Positions 32,086 through 44,500 of a stretch of DNA of 64,000 bases are shown here, piece after piece. The DNA is taken from positions 10,416,001 through 10,480,000 of the forward strand of contig NC_085107.1 in the NCBI RefSeq assembly GCF_030269925.1. Reading direction: 5' to 3'. The notes under the pieces are model-generated. The model saw only the letters and a list, made by a program, of their open reading frames with translations. It had not been told where the DNA came from and searched no databases. Every line of letters starts with the position of its first letter. Position 1 is the first letter of the stretch. A program made the translations under genes and the position numbers. Source of the stretch: Bombyx mori (Eukaryota; Arthropoda; Insecta; Lepidoptera; Bombycidae).

Positions 32086-32455
32086 CTGCATAAAGTAATA
32101 AATCGTCGTAGTAAAAAATCCTGTCTTTGTTCTTCATAGTGCGCTGTTTCGAGATGTATGTGTGCCCATAAAATCTTACAAATTACGGAGATACTGATCC
32201 TTTTTCTTTAAGAGATTTCGAGGAAGAGCGATATTCGTTATTATAATCAAATTCAAAGCGTCTATAATTTTAGGTCTGACCATCGAGATTCACTTTTACA
32301 AATTTGCCATAGTGTATATACTCAGTTCCTGTAGCTGGTGTACTATTGATGTTACCTCCAATGTCCTCGTGTGCAAAGTTTGACGTAATTGTATGATTTT
32401 TATATCCAATTTGTGACACACCGTAACCTTTAAAAATACAATATATATGTAACTA

Positions 32456-33754
32456 GTCAGGTCATAAGTATTGTCACACAGTAAAAACTTTTCTTTTAGA
32501 ATGCTGGCCACAAAAAAGTTTATTGAATTCGAATTTCGAATTGTTCATGAAAATAAAAATGTATACTTTTAGAATTTTACTCATTTTTAAATATGGAGTG
32601 GACGCTTAAAGAAGACCGTGTTGCAGTTATTGCGTTGCATCGTTGCGGTTACGCGCCAATTCAAATTTTTAACATACTGAAAAATTTGAATATAACTAAA
32701 AGATTCATTTATCGTACCATCAAACGATACAATGAAGACTCTAGTGTAGATGACAGGTCAAGAAGTGGTCGCCCTCGGTCTGTTAGGACTCCAGCAGTGA
32801 TAAAAGCTGTGAAGGCGCGAATTCAAAGAAATCCCAAACGTAAGCAGAAACCGTTGGCCCTTCAGATGGGGTTAAGCAGAACCACGGTGAAAAGGGTGCT
32901 AAATGAAGACTTAGGGCTTCGGGCATATCGAAGAAAAACAGGACATCGTTTGAATGCTCGTCTAATGGACCTGAGACTGAAGAGATGCCGCGCTTTGTTG
33001 AAGCGGTACGCGGGAAAAAAATATCGGGAAATTCTTTTTTCGGATGAAAAATTTTTTACCGTAGAAGAGAGCTACAACAAACAAAATGATAAGGTGTACG
33101 CACACAGTAGTGAAGAAGCGAGCAACCGTATTCCGCGTGTCCAACGAGGTCATTTTCCATCCTCGCTCATGGTATGGTTGGGAGTTTCTTATTGGAGCTT
33201 AACAGAGGTACATTTTTGCGAGAAAGGTGTAAAAACGAATGCAGTTGTGTATCAAAATACAGTCCTGACGAACCTTGTGGAACCTGTTTCTCATACCATG
33301 TTCAATAACAGGCACTGGGTATTCCAACAAGATTCGGCGCCAGCTCATAGAGCGAAGAGCACACAAGACTGGCTGGCGGCGCGTGAAATCGACTTTATCC
33401 GGCACGAAGACTGGCCCTCCTCCAGTCCAGATTTGAATCCGTTAGATTACAAGATATGGCAATACTTGGAGGAAAAGGCGTGCTCAAAGCCTCATCCCAA
33501 TTTGGAGTCACTCAAGACATCCTTGATTAAGGCAGCCGCCGTTATTGACATGGACCTCGTTCGTGCTGCGATAGACGACTGGCCGCGCAGATTGAAGGCC
33601 TGTATTCAAAATCACGGAGATCATTTTGAATAAACTTTAGTGTCATAAGAATCTATGTTTTGTTAAGTTCATTTTGGTATATGAATTGTTACATAATGAA
33701 TAAACTGGTTTCAATTATTTTACATTAAACATGTGACAGAATTTATGACCTGAC
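32456..33754 (+). mobile_element. Mariner-like DNA transposon, apparently intact, copy A
   Basis: 1299 bp between TA dinucleotides at 32454-32455 and 33755-33756. The terminal inverted repeats begin GTCAGGTCATAA on both ends and continue less perfectly. It encloses one uninterrupted transposase gene and has the same length as copy B at 58041. Confidence 0.92.
32593..33633 (+). CDS. Mariner-family transposase, intact (copy A)
   Basis: 346 residues. The N-terminal half has paired helix-turn-helix DNA-binding motifs (VIALHRCGYAPIQIFNIL, then a GRPRSVRTP linker, then KPLALQMGLSRTTVKRVL). The catalytic half has ILFSDEKFF (first Asp), VFQQDSAPAHRAKSTQ (second Asp) and PSSSPDLNPLDYKIW (third Asp), with 32 residues between the second and third by my count. 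The last residues are NHGDHFE. It cuts and rejoins the element ends at TA sites. All three Asp are present and there are no stops, so it could be active. I do not assign a named subfamily. Confidence 0.92.
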   Translation: MEWTLKEDRVAVIALHRCGYAPIQIFNILKNLNITKRFIYRTIKRYNEDSSVDDRSRSGRPRSVRTPAVIKAVKARIQRNPKRKQKPLALQMGLSRTTVKRVLNEDLGLRAYRRKTGHRLNARLMDLRLKRCRALLKRYAGKKYREILFSDEKFFTVEESYNKQNDKVYAHSSEEASNRIPRVQRGHFPSSLMVWLGVSYWSLTEVHFCEKGVKTNAVVYQNTVLTNLVEPVSHTMFNNRHWVFQQDSAPAHRAKSTQDWLAAREIDFIRHEDWPSSSPDLNPLDYKIWQYLEEKACSKPHPNLESLKTSLIKAAAVIDMDLVRAAIDDWPRRLKACIQNHGDHFE

Positions 33755-33855
33755 TAGATATATGTATATATATATTTAGCTATCAAAAATATGTCTAATT
33801 ACATAGCGACTTAAATTAACAATCTAAGCTAGTAAAGCAAATTTAAAAACTTTGA

Positions 33856-34121
33856 TATTTTTTTTCCTACCTGTGCTGGTAGCCTTGAGAGGCTATTTCA
33901 GCTTCGCCCTAACGTTTGTAGGTGAGCTCATGGGGCTCAACCGGAGAATTGCTATCACTGACCCTAGCAAGAGCAGTGCTTCGCAGAATCTACCACCGGA
34001 TCGGAAACGCGACCCACTGAGAAGATCCGGCGAGAAATTCAGTGGGCTGTGTCTATGGGTTAGTTCGCTCGTCGAGCCCTTCGTCGCAAACGATGGGTTC
34101 GACGAGGACTGTGACCGGATC
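33856..34121 (-). mobile_element. Short Jockey-clade LINE 3' end with target duplication
   Basis: 266 bp between copies of AAACTTTGA at 33847-33855 and 34122-34130. Holds only the 3' UTR and last codons of ORF2. It inserted about 100 bp downstream of mariner copy A. Confidence 0.85.
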
Positions 34122-34593
34122 AAACTTTGAATTAATGAGGCCTGTATTTATCTCGATGCTTGCATCGTCGATCTGTAATAGGTACTCTGTCGCTTGATCT
34201 GACTGAGTTAACATTTACTCAGAGCAAAGGACACTATGGCTTGTACTATGAAGGCTATTAGTTAAATTATTACGAATTCTTACTTAGTAATGATATAACG
34301 ACGACGGAGGACACGAAAACTCCAAAATATTTTAATTTTGACATCTTAGCTTCCTTGTTTCGGTATAAGTTTGTCAAAGTAGGTACATTAGTAAAGTAAA
34401 CGTATATCGTTTATAGGAAGAGCAGTACATAATTAAAACTTACCTACAAAAAGAAAAACGTGGGCCTCTTAATAAATAGAGGTCTCCCGGCTGATCTTTA
34501 GATTTTGCGGAAACGACCTGAAGATAGAATGGGATCTATGACACGAGTAATTTTTCCATACCAAATGAAAATAAGTAAAGGCATGAACATTAA

Positions 34594-35041
34594 TTTTTTT
34601 TATTTTTTTTTATTGCTTAGGTGTGTGGACGAGCTCACAGCCCACCTGGTGTTAAGTGGTTACTGGAGCCCATAGACATCTACAACGTAAATGCGCCACC
34701 CACCTTGAGATATAAGTTCTAAGGTCTCAATTATAGTTACAACGGCTGCCCTACCCTTCAAACCGAAACGCATTACTGCTTCACGGCAGAAATAGGCAGG
34801 GTGGTGGTACCTACCCGTGCGGACTCACAAGAGGTCCTACCACCAGTAATTACGCAAATTACAATTTTGCGGGTTTCATTTTTATTACACGATGTTATTC
34901 CTTCACCGTGGAAATCAATCGTGAACATTTGTTGAGTACGTATTTCATTAGAAAAATTGGTACCAGCCTGCGGGATTCGAACACCGGTGCATCGCTCAAC
35001 ACGAATGCACCGGACGTCTTATCCGTTAGGCCACGACGACG
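34594..35041 (-). repeat. Full-length Bm1-like SINE with tRNA-like head
   Basis: 448 bp. The 3' module matches the truncated copies. At the right end the minus strand reads as a tRNA-derived head: A box TGGCCTAACGGAT (about 35020-35032) and B box GTTCGAATCCC (34972-34982), spaced as in an RNA polymerase III promoter. Possible 5-bp target duplication ATTAA at 34589-34593 and 35042-35046. The length agrees with what is known of Bm1. Confidence 0.85.
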
Positions 35042-35046
35042 ATTAA

Positions 35047-35568
35047 GATACCAAAACAATTAATTATGAAACAATTTTAATCTATCACACAATTTAAAAT
35101 AGAAGTTATATCTTATGATAATCAACTAAATTAAACAACCTTTTTTCCGGTAAAATGTGTTTTGACTAAGTCTACTACGTTTTTTCATCGGTTATAATAT
35201 TGAAAGATTTTCGATTAAAGCTTAATTTAACGCACTGAATCAACACATGAATATTCGATACCATCTAGCGTTCACAGTGCTTTTTGCTATTAAACGAAAT
35301 ACTAATATTTTTAGTAACGAATACTCACCACGAAAATTTTTTAACATATAATGTGCGTATTTTATTTAGTCTAAAACTATTACTAATACAAATATTATGT
35401 ACCTATTTAAAAGTTATAGAGTCAAAAGCTTTTTAAAAGCACGTCGAAAATTAATCGTTGAAATAAGTTGTCAATTTTAGGTTGTTTGTCCCATCTCTAC
35501 TTGTTGTAAATGCTCTTGCGACAGTAGTGACGGAAGTTCGCTGTTCGGGGACGGTCGAACTTATATTT
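35047..35568. other. Presumed PLOD promoter and 5' UTR
   Basis: AT-rich sequence just upstream of the PLOD start. The last 100 bp are less AT-rich and remain open in the coding frame back to 35482, but the first ATG is at 35569. Confidence 0.5.
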
Positions 35569-38500
35569 ATGATGTGGTTCACTCAAAAAATGGGACTTTT
35601 TATACAATTAATATTATGTGTATTTGTTATTCTTTTCAACAGTCATACACAAGCTACAGGTGAGAGGGACCCCATTTTTACTGTACTTATTTTACCAAAG
35701 CTGCACCTGAATTATTTTTCAAAAACAATCAAAGAATACTATGTACGTCTTTATGATTCATTATGAATAATAAGATGAGGGTTCCACTTATGTGCTATTA
35801 TAAAATCAAAACAAAAATGTTTTTTTTCAATTATTAACCCTATCACAGAACCTAATGATATCTTTGCAGATGAAGTGGTTGTGTTGACTGTTGCCACTGA
35901 CGATAACCATGGCCTAGAGAGGTTTTTACGTTCTGCCAAAGTGTACAATATTGATGTCGAGGTATTGGGCAAGGGTGAAGAGTGGTCAGGTGGTGACATG
36001 AACTTCCCCGGTGGTGGACAAAAAGTAATTCTTCTGAAAAACAGGCTTGAGAAGCTGATGAAAGCTGACAACAAAGAGAAAATAATACTTTTCACTGACA
36101 GGTATGCACATTTGTAAATTTTTTACTTTAAATTTCTAATTGAAACATTAAATAACTTCATGATTTATTTCAGTTATGACGTCATGTTCTTGGGGAATTT
36201 AGATGAGATTGTAAAGAAATTCAAGTCTTTTCCTGATACACGTGTGCTTTTTTCTGCTGAACAATTTTGTTGGCCTGATGCAAAACTTGCAACTCAATAT
36301 CCAAACATTGAAGTTGTAAGTCCATATTTGAACTCTGGTGGATTTATAGGTAAAATTGACATTTGTGTATTATCTGATAATATAGATTTATTTCCTGCAG
36401 CGGGGAGATATTTTGAATTCATTCATATAACTTTTATTTCGTTTGTATTTGTCGAACAGGTTACTTGCCAGAAATATATGAGATTATCAATAGCAACCCA
36501 ATCAAGGATAAGGATGATGATCAATTGTACTACACAAAGATATATCTTGATAAGGATTTGAGGGAATCACTCAAAATTACACTTGATCATAAATCAGAGA
36601 TTTTCCAAAACTTAAATGGAGCTCTTTGTATGTATTGATATATTCATGTTTTTGAAATAAAAAGCTTATTTCCTTGGTTTTTTTCCTCACAATACATTCA
36701 TTTCAGCTGATGTACAACTAAGGGCTAATACTACAGAAGAATGGCCATATATTGAAAATGTGGTAACAAAATTAAGGCCTTTAATTGTCCATGGTAATGG
36801 ACCAGTTAAAAATACCCTGAACCATTATGGAAACTATTTGGCTAAGTCTTGGTCAGTGAATGAGGGCTGTGTGCTGTGTAAAGAGAAAAAGATTCAGTTG
36901 AAGGTATTCCTTATTATACTGTGTACTATACTGTATATTATGCTATATTGTATTAATACTATGTACTAATAGTACTTCATACTAAAATGTAACAACACTT
37001 AATTGTTTGCCAGGAGGACAACTTACCGAGTGTTATGATGGCAGTATTCATAGAGCAAGCAACACCATTTCTAGAAGATTTTTTAGATCAAGTCATTGAT
37101 ACTGATTATCCTAAGAATAAAATTCATTTGTTTATACACAATAATGTAGAATATCACGAGAATGAGGTGGAGAAATTTTTCGGAGCCTACTCTAAAGAAT
37201 ATGCCTCAGCAAAACGTATAAATTCTGGAGACTTCATTTCAGAAGCAGAAGCAAGAAACCTTGCAAAGTAAGTAAATTATTCTGCTCATTTTGAACTTCC
37301 TATATGTATCTCAGAATAGGTTAAATATTCAAAATAAGTTATATTATGGGAGCGGGTAATTTGTACATTTTATTTGTGTAAGCTATTTGTTTAAATTAAT
37401 GGCGATTTTTAATACTTATCTGTAAATGTAATTTGAGTTTTTGTGGCCAAGCGTAAAACACTTTTCTCAGAATGCAAGCCAATGCAATGCGAGCTGCTAC
37501 TCAAGTAGACAATAACTTAACAAGTATAAAATCAACACGAAACGCAATGTGTTATGAAAAATTATAAGGACTGTTGTTATGGTTAAAAAAACATATTAAA
37601 TGTTCTAATTTCATTTTAGTGTTATAAACCCTGATAACATAGAATAATGTTAAATATAGAATGGTAGCTGTGCAAAAGTACGTAGGGTCAGTTTGGGCAG
37701 AGTAAAAAATATGAATTTATACATGAGCTCTGGCGTTAAACATATAATTTAGTGGTATATTTAAAAAATGTGGTTTTTATTTTGCAGGGAAAGATGCATC
37801 AACAGTGCATGCGACTATCTGTTCTCTGTGGACAGCCTGTCTCGTCTTGAAAGTAACGTTTTACGTTATTTGCTCTCTTCTGGCTATGACGTCATCGCGC
37901 CGATGCTAACGCGTCCTGGCAAAGCCTGGTCCAACTTCTGGGGAGCTCTCAACTCTGCTGGATTTTATGCGAGATCCGCAGATTATATGGACATAGTATA
38001 TGGAGTTATAAAGTGAGTATAAAAACAATTTACATAAAATGTATTTAATTAATATTGTATACATAAACATGTTGTACTTAAATTACTTTTCTAAATATTC
38101 ATAATGTGAAGCTTAGTAGGTATTACTTACTATCAATTTCAAAGCTTAGCAATCACTCGTTGCTATGCAATTGTCGCATATTTATTATGCCCTCGTTTAT
38201 TCATTGCCCCATATTGATTTGATCCCATTTAACAATAAAATAAACAAAATCAATTGTTTGTTGTGTTCCGATATATTATATGCATTTAAATATCGAGACT
38301 ATGATATATTATGTATATATATATAAACTGTTCTAATGTAAAAATCTAAAGTTAACATTGAATCAGTCAAAAGCGATAGAGAAGTCAGTCTTGAAGGAGC
38401 GACGGTCAATAGAATACATGTTGTCGGCAGTGCACTCGTAAACGCCGGCGTCCATCTGTGTAGCTGGATCGATCTCGATCTTAGATTTCACACGATCTTC

Positions 38501-41500
38501 GCCAATTGGCCATTCGTGAATCTGTAAAATCGTGTTAAGAACATGAAAAATATACCCGAAAGTCGTACATTAACGGCTCATGCTTCAACGAATTTAAATT
38601 AATGGTCTATTCTATCAAGATGCAAACGAAACCGTCGCAGCGTATCACCGACTGATGTCAGCTATTTTATTAACTCAATTGATATATGATTCCGAGCGGA
38701 GAATCGCTTGCAATCAGCACAATGAACATTCCTATCAGTAAACATGTCTCCAAACAGATCCAGCATAAGTAGTAAAAAGGAATGACCTGAAAATATCTTA
38801 TAGGTTACTCCTTTCGATCTGCTTGTTAATTATTATTATATGTTTAGTCACGCTGAAATTAAATGTAACAGAAACAGAACATTCTAGAACGTGCCAGTAG
38901 TTAACGCATATGGGTCGCACGATTTTATGACTTCACCAGCCAGAATTCGTGCACTGTGTGTACACTATCGCATGTTTTTTCGATACAAGAGATATTTTTA
39001 GCTACTGTCCTACTGTACAATGAGATAACTATTGTTGTACTTAATGTTTCACTGTAATTAATATTCATTGGAACTGATGGTGATTACACATTAATTTAAT
39101 GAATGTCGTAACATGTTTTCGCCTTTAGGAATTTTTCGTTTGCGAAACATGCCAAAAGTCGAGACCTTTGACAACGGAAAGATAACTTCACTATCTGTAT
39201 GTATTCGAACATTTAACTCGCTAATTGGTTGATATTAAAAAGTTTTGTTACTTACGTGTAAATAATGATGAGCGAATATTTCCACTCCGTCCTTGAACCA
39301 CGTGATATGCGGCCGCGGGTTACCCTTCGCGATGCAGAGGAACGCGATCTTGTGCCCCAGTGAATACTCAAGATCAAAGTGTGAGGCCAGTAAAATCTTT
39401 GCTCCCTGGAGGAATATTGATGATGAGTAAAACGAACACCGATAATAGTGACAATAAACAAACAAAAACAAAATATTACAGCATATGTTGATAATCTATT
39501 ACATCGACTTACATCATTATTATTGTAGTATTGGTCGGATTCTGGGTCTCGGTACTTGCCCGTGATCGGCAACCCGATCTGCACCTGATCGTTAAACAAA
39601 AAACATTAAGGAACTCGATCATTTAACATTTAAAAAAAATATACAAGTCGTCGTTACCTTCGACTTGGTCCTGCTCCTGGGTCGCCCTCGTCTACCATCA
39701 GCTTGATTTATTAGAATCAAAGACAGTAAGAGTAAACTGAAGATAAATTTCGCTTTAGAGAACATAACGTCGTTACTCCCAACGAAGCACGTCAGTCGTT
39801 CCGCATGTAAATATAGTTAATAAAGAGTGTTGGGGGCCTGGTATGTTCTTCTAAAGGTCCAGAGTGCAACTGGGATTATCGGCGAGTCTTGGCGCGCCAA
39901 TCTTTCAATTGGCTAAATAACGGAGGTGTCATGAGGAGGGCCCTTGTCTCCCCTAACTCATGTACGACATTCGTCATTTCCTTTTATATTTCGTATGCTG
40001 ATATACAAATAACATTCGAAGCATTTATAGGTCAATGAAATGATATTATTACAATACGAATGATAAAACTAAGTCACCTCTGACTGAAATGCATCGTAAA
40101 TGCTTGGTCTCACATGTGTGGAAATAGTTTTGATAGCTCGTTTATGTAGTTACCGGGAACAATGAAACCGTTCCTAAGACCGAAGGCTATTCAGAGAACG
40201 GTACCCTGCTAGTGATTCGACAAGCGACACCACTAAAGGATTCGATAGAGAAAAAGAAAAATATATTTACTTATTTGAACTAAGTATAGGACGCGTTGTA
40301 TCCAACAACAGAGTTCGCTTTAACAATGTTATCTGTTTAGGTATTGCAGTGTTTGTTACCGAAAATAAATTCTGTATATTTAGTTTCCGATCTATGTATC
40401 TTGTCAATTAACACAAAATAAATATACATATATAAAAATTACATTCGATATTAGAGAAAATACACATATAAAGTTATCAGTCTAGGAGAGACATTTTATT
40501 GAGACGAACCAAAAAGGGAATAAAGTCAACGTACTGTAGAGGACATTTTGAGGTCCCTTTCAAATACTGTTACAAATAACGGATCATTTAAACATTGTTT
40601 AACAGAATAATTCTAAACAGAATAAACACTGATAAGAATAAATATGATAAAATTAAAAAAAAAGACTGATTATTTTAATCTCAGCGGCCCACATTTAAAG
40701 TTCAACAAAAGTACAATAACTCGAGGTTATCGTTCACATTACGTTAATTGTTATCAGTAGCGAAAAATTGAACAATACATTTTCTACGAATGTAAACGAA
40801 ATTTGTTCCAGGGGAGTATGGAATGTGCCCTTCATTACCAATTGCTATCTGCTGAAGATGTCGCTGTTCAGAGCGCCTAAGGCCAAAGCTGTGACTTATG
40901 TACAGGAAGGACACGACTCTGACATGGCATTCTGCGCGAGTCTCAGAGAGCTCGTAAGTCAACTATAGTTCTCCTGTTCCTAAATTTAATAGTTGTTGTC
41001 TAAATTATTTTTTTTGTTGTTTAGATAAGTGGACGAGCTCACGGCCCAGTTGATGTCAAGTGGTTATCGGAGCCCGTAGACATCTACAACGTAAATGCCG
41101 CCACCTACCTGGAGAAATGGGTTGTAAGGTCTCACTTTTAACAGTACAACGGCTGCCCCGCCCTTCAAACCGAAACGCATTACTGCTTCACGGCAGAAAT
41201 AGGCAGGGTGGTGGTACCTACTCGTGCGGACTCACACGAGACGTACTACCACCAATAATAACTATAATGGTTATAAGTTGACTCGTTTCTTGTATTTGTC
41301 ATTTTTATGCAAGTGATTACAGTTTTACAAACGTATATTAATATAGATATATATCAGGAGGATATATTTCATATAATATGCGTATTAGTATTAGTGAAAA
41401 CCAGTCACGAAACCAGTCAGATCTTTTTTGTTTCTATAGCAATAAATAGTAGCAATATCTTGTAACCCGTTTTCAGTGGTTATCGAATCCAATAGAAACT

Positions 41501-44500
41501 TCAAATGTGAGCGCCTCTAACCATTATACATGAGCTCCAAGTCAAATGTATCTTATATGTCCTACGCTCTTAGTCGGAGTGCAGGATTGCGCGACAGAAG
41601 TAAGCAAGATGGTGGTACCTACTACCCGTGCAATCTCTCAATGGACTCCACCACCAGGAATTACAATTCATAGTTTTTTATAGTAATCCTACCTACATTT
41701 TTGAGACATACTTTTGGGATAAAATTTTATAATATAATATTTATGATTCATTTAACAAATAAACTCTTTTCAGCTTTCAAATAGAAAATTCATATTATAA
41801 TTTTAATATTATAAATGTGAAAATATGTTTGTTTGCCCTTCTTTTACGTCGATACTAAAGTAGTTATTTTAGATTAGGATAGTGATATAGGCTACCTTTT
41901 AACCCGCAAAAATATCTCGATCCCACGGGAAACTGTTTTATCTATTTTATTATCATTAGAAATTTAATTAGGTAAGACCATAGAAAAAGTATTGGCACTT
42001 TTCCATGTATACGCGGGCGAATAATAATAACCGCGGGTAATAGCTAGTATAGTTATAAATATAAAATAAAACGAATTAAATGTTGTTCATACTCTAAAAA
42101 ATTGTACTATGCTACTTTATTATATTTGTACCCGTGTGCTGTATAAAAACTAAATTAATCTTCTATTGCTATTATATAATAATTTCAAACAAACTGGACC
42201 CGTATGTTGCATCCTTATTCTGATTTATAACTCTGTTTTAATTTTCACCAATCCAATACAAAGTTCTAAAAAAGAACTAAACACTTTTACACCAATGCAA
42301 TACAACGTTCTAAAAAAGAACTAAACAATTTTACAGAATATATTCATGTATGTGAGCAACGAAGAGGATTTCGGCCATCTCGTTAATCCGGAAACATATG
42401 ACATAACAAAAACCCATCCCGATATGTACCAGCTCTTCGAGAATAATATGGAATGGACTACCCGTTATCTGCACCCTGAATACCTGGCTAACTTCGAAGA
42501 GGATCGGAAACATTTAATGGTAAAAACAATTGTTCTGCACTAACAATACAATAAAATAGAGCACGATTATAAATAATGTTTATTATTGGAGTACAAACAT
42601 TATTGTTATTTGTTGGAGTGCAACATCAGACTACATTTTCTCTTAGTACGATTCGTTTTAACTTAACTAGTAGGTGAGCTCACGGAGGTGAAACCGGAGT
42701 GCTGCTAACACTGACCCTAGCAAGAGCAGTGCTTCGCAGAATCTAGCACCGGATCGGAAACGCGACCCACTCAGAAGATCCGGCGAGAAACTCAGTGGAC
42801 TGTGTCTGTGGGTTAATTTACTCGTCGAGCCCTTCGTCACAACTGACGGGTTCGACGAGAACGATGACCGGTGCTTGGGGTACCTAAAAGCACCATTAGT
42901 GGATCATGAAGATCCGAAATGACGTGTTTTGGGCGATGTCAACTGTTTACCATTCGGTCCGCAGGATCGGGAATGTAGTTACCGGCGGCCACGATGAGGG
43001 GTTTCTCGTGTCGTGCCGCATTATCGAAATGGCGCACTGATGCCGACTGTAAATACTTACTGATGGATACTAGGCGCGCTAATACGCCGGAGTATCTAGT
43101 AGCCTTTGAGTAAGACGAATCCGGATATACTGAGAATGAATTTATTTCTAAGAGACTTAAAAGACTAAAATATACATTAACAAACAAAAGAAGGCAAAGT
43201 TAGGCAATCCAGGCGCTTAGTAACATAAATCGATATTATTACCTAAGTGTGCCGCATAGGGCACCGGTGACCTACATTGCAATCAAAGGGTTAAGAAGGT
43301 AACTTGATTTACTGGTGGTAGGACCTCTTGTGAGTCCGCACGTGTAGGTACCACCGCCCTGCCTATTTCTGCCGTGAAGCAGTAATTCGTTTCGGTTTAA
43401 AGGGTGGGGCAGCCGTTGTAACTATACTTGAGACCTTAGAACTTATATCTCAAGGTGGGTGGCGCATTTACGTTGTACATGTCTATGGGCTGCAGTAACC
43501 ACTTAACACCAGGTGGGCTGTGAGCTCGGCCACCTATCTAAGCAATAAAAGATACATAATTCGTTTCGAAATCTGTGATTATATTGTATAATTGTAATAG
43601 TATTTGAGAATAGAACCATAATAATGTTTAAACATAAAATTTCAATTGATTAAAGTCCAATTTCGACTACTGCGGGACGACTAGTACATTTTTAATGTGA
43701 GAAGACTATGTATACATTTACAGTGACATTGTTAATGCCAGAGATCTTCTCGAGCGTTTGGCGGATACATCGGAACTGTTTTGTATTTCATCGCATTGAA
43801 ACTTTTTATCGCGCTTACCAAAAGTTTATTTGTTACCAAATAAGTATCCATCTAAACAGCTTGCCCTAATATCAATTTAAATTACAACCTCCATAAATAA
43901 TTTTGGTTTATTTTTCAGCCGTGCACTGATGTTTATTGGTTCCCCTTGATGTCTGATAGATTCTGTGATGAGTGGATCGCTATAATGGAAGCATACGGAA
44001 AATGGAGCGATGGAACCAATAATGTGAGTTGCAAATTAGTTAAATATTATGTGATTCATTCTGTCGAATCAGAATGAGTTCGTGTACAAAACTCACCTCC
44101 TCTTTTCTCGATGAAACGAAGCGACATTGAAAAGAGACAATCTATATAATTTTATCTGTGAGCGAATGAGATAAAATGCTAACGAAGGTTTCACTTTACC
44201 CCTTTTTTTATCATATAGAACTGAAGGAATAAAAATATATTTAGATCTTTTCAATATAATAGATAAGGTAGTAGAACGAAGGCAATTTCGTGTAATTTTT
44301 GAATCTTCAACACCAATGACTATTTAATAAACGAATCTGAATTTGGGTGTTTGTTATATATGTATAGTAAAGTTAAATAAATTACATGCATGAATTACTC
44401 ATAAATTCATGCATTCGAGTGATGCAACTGTGCTTGTGTTCGAATCCAGTAAGCAGATACCAATTTCGGAAAATTTATAAAATTTATGAAACACTCTTTA

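Noticed and set aside
34970..35041. tRNA-like A and B boxes
   Set aside because: The sequence is the head of a SINE: it lacks a complete cloverleaf acceptor stem and continues straight into the SINE body.
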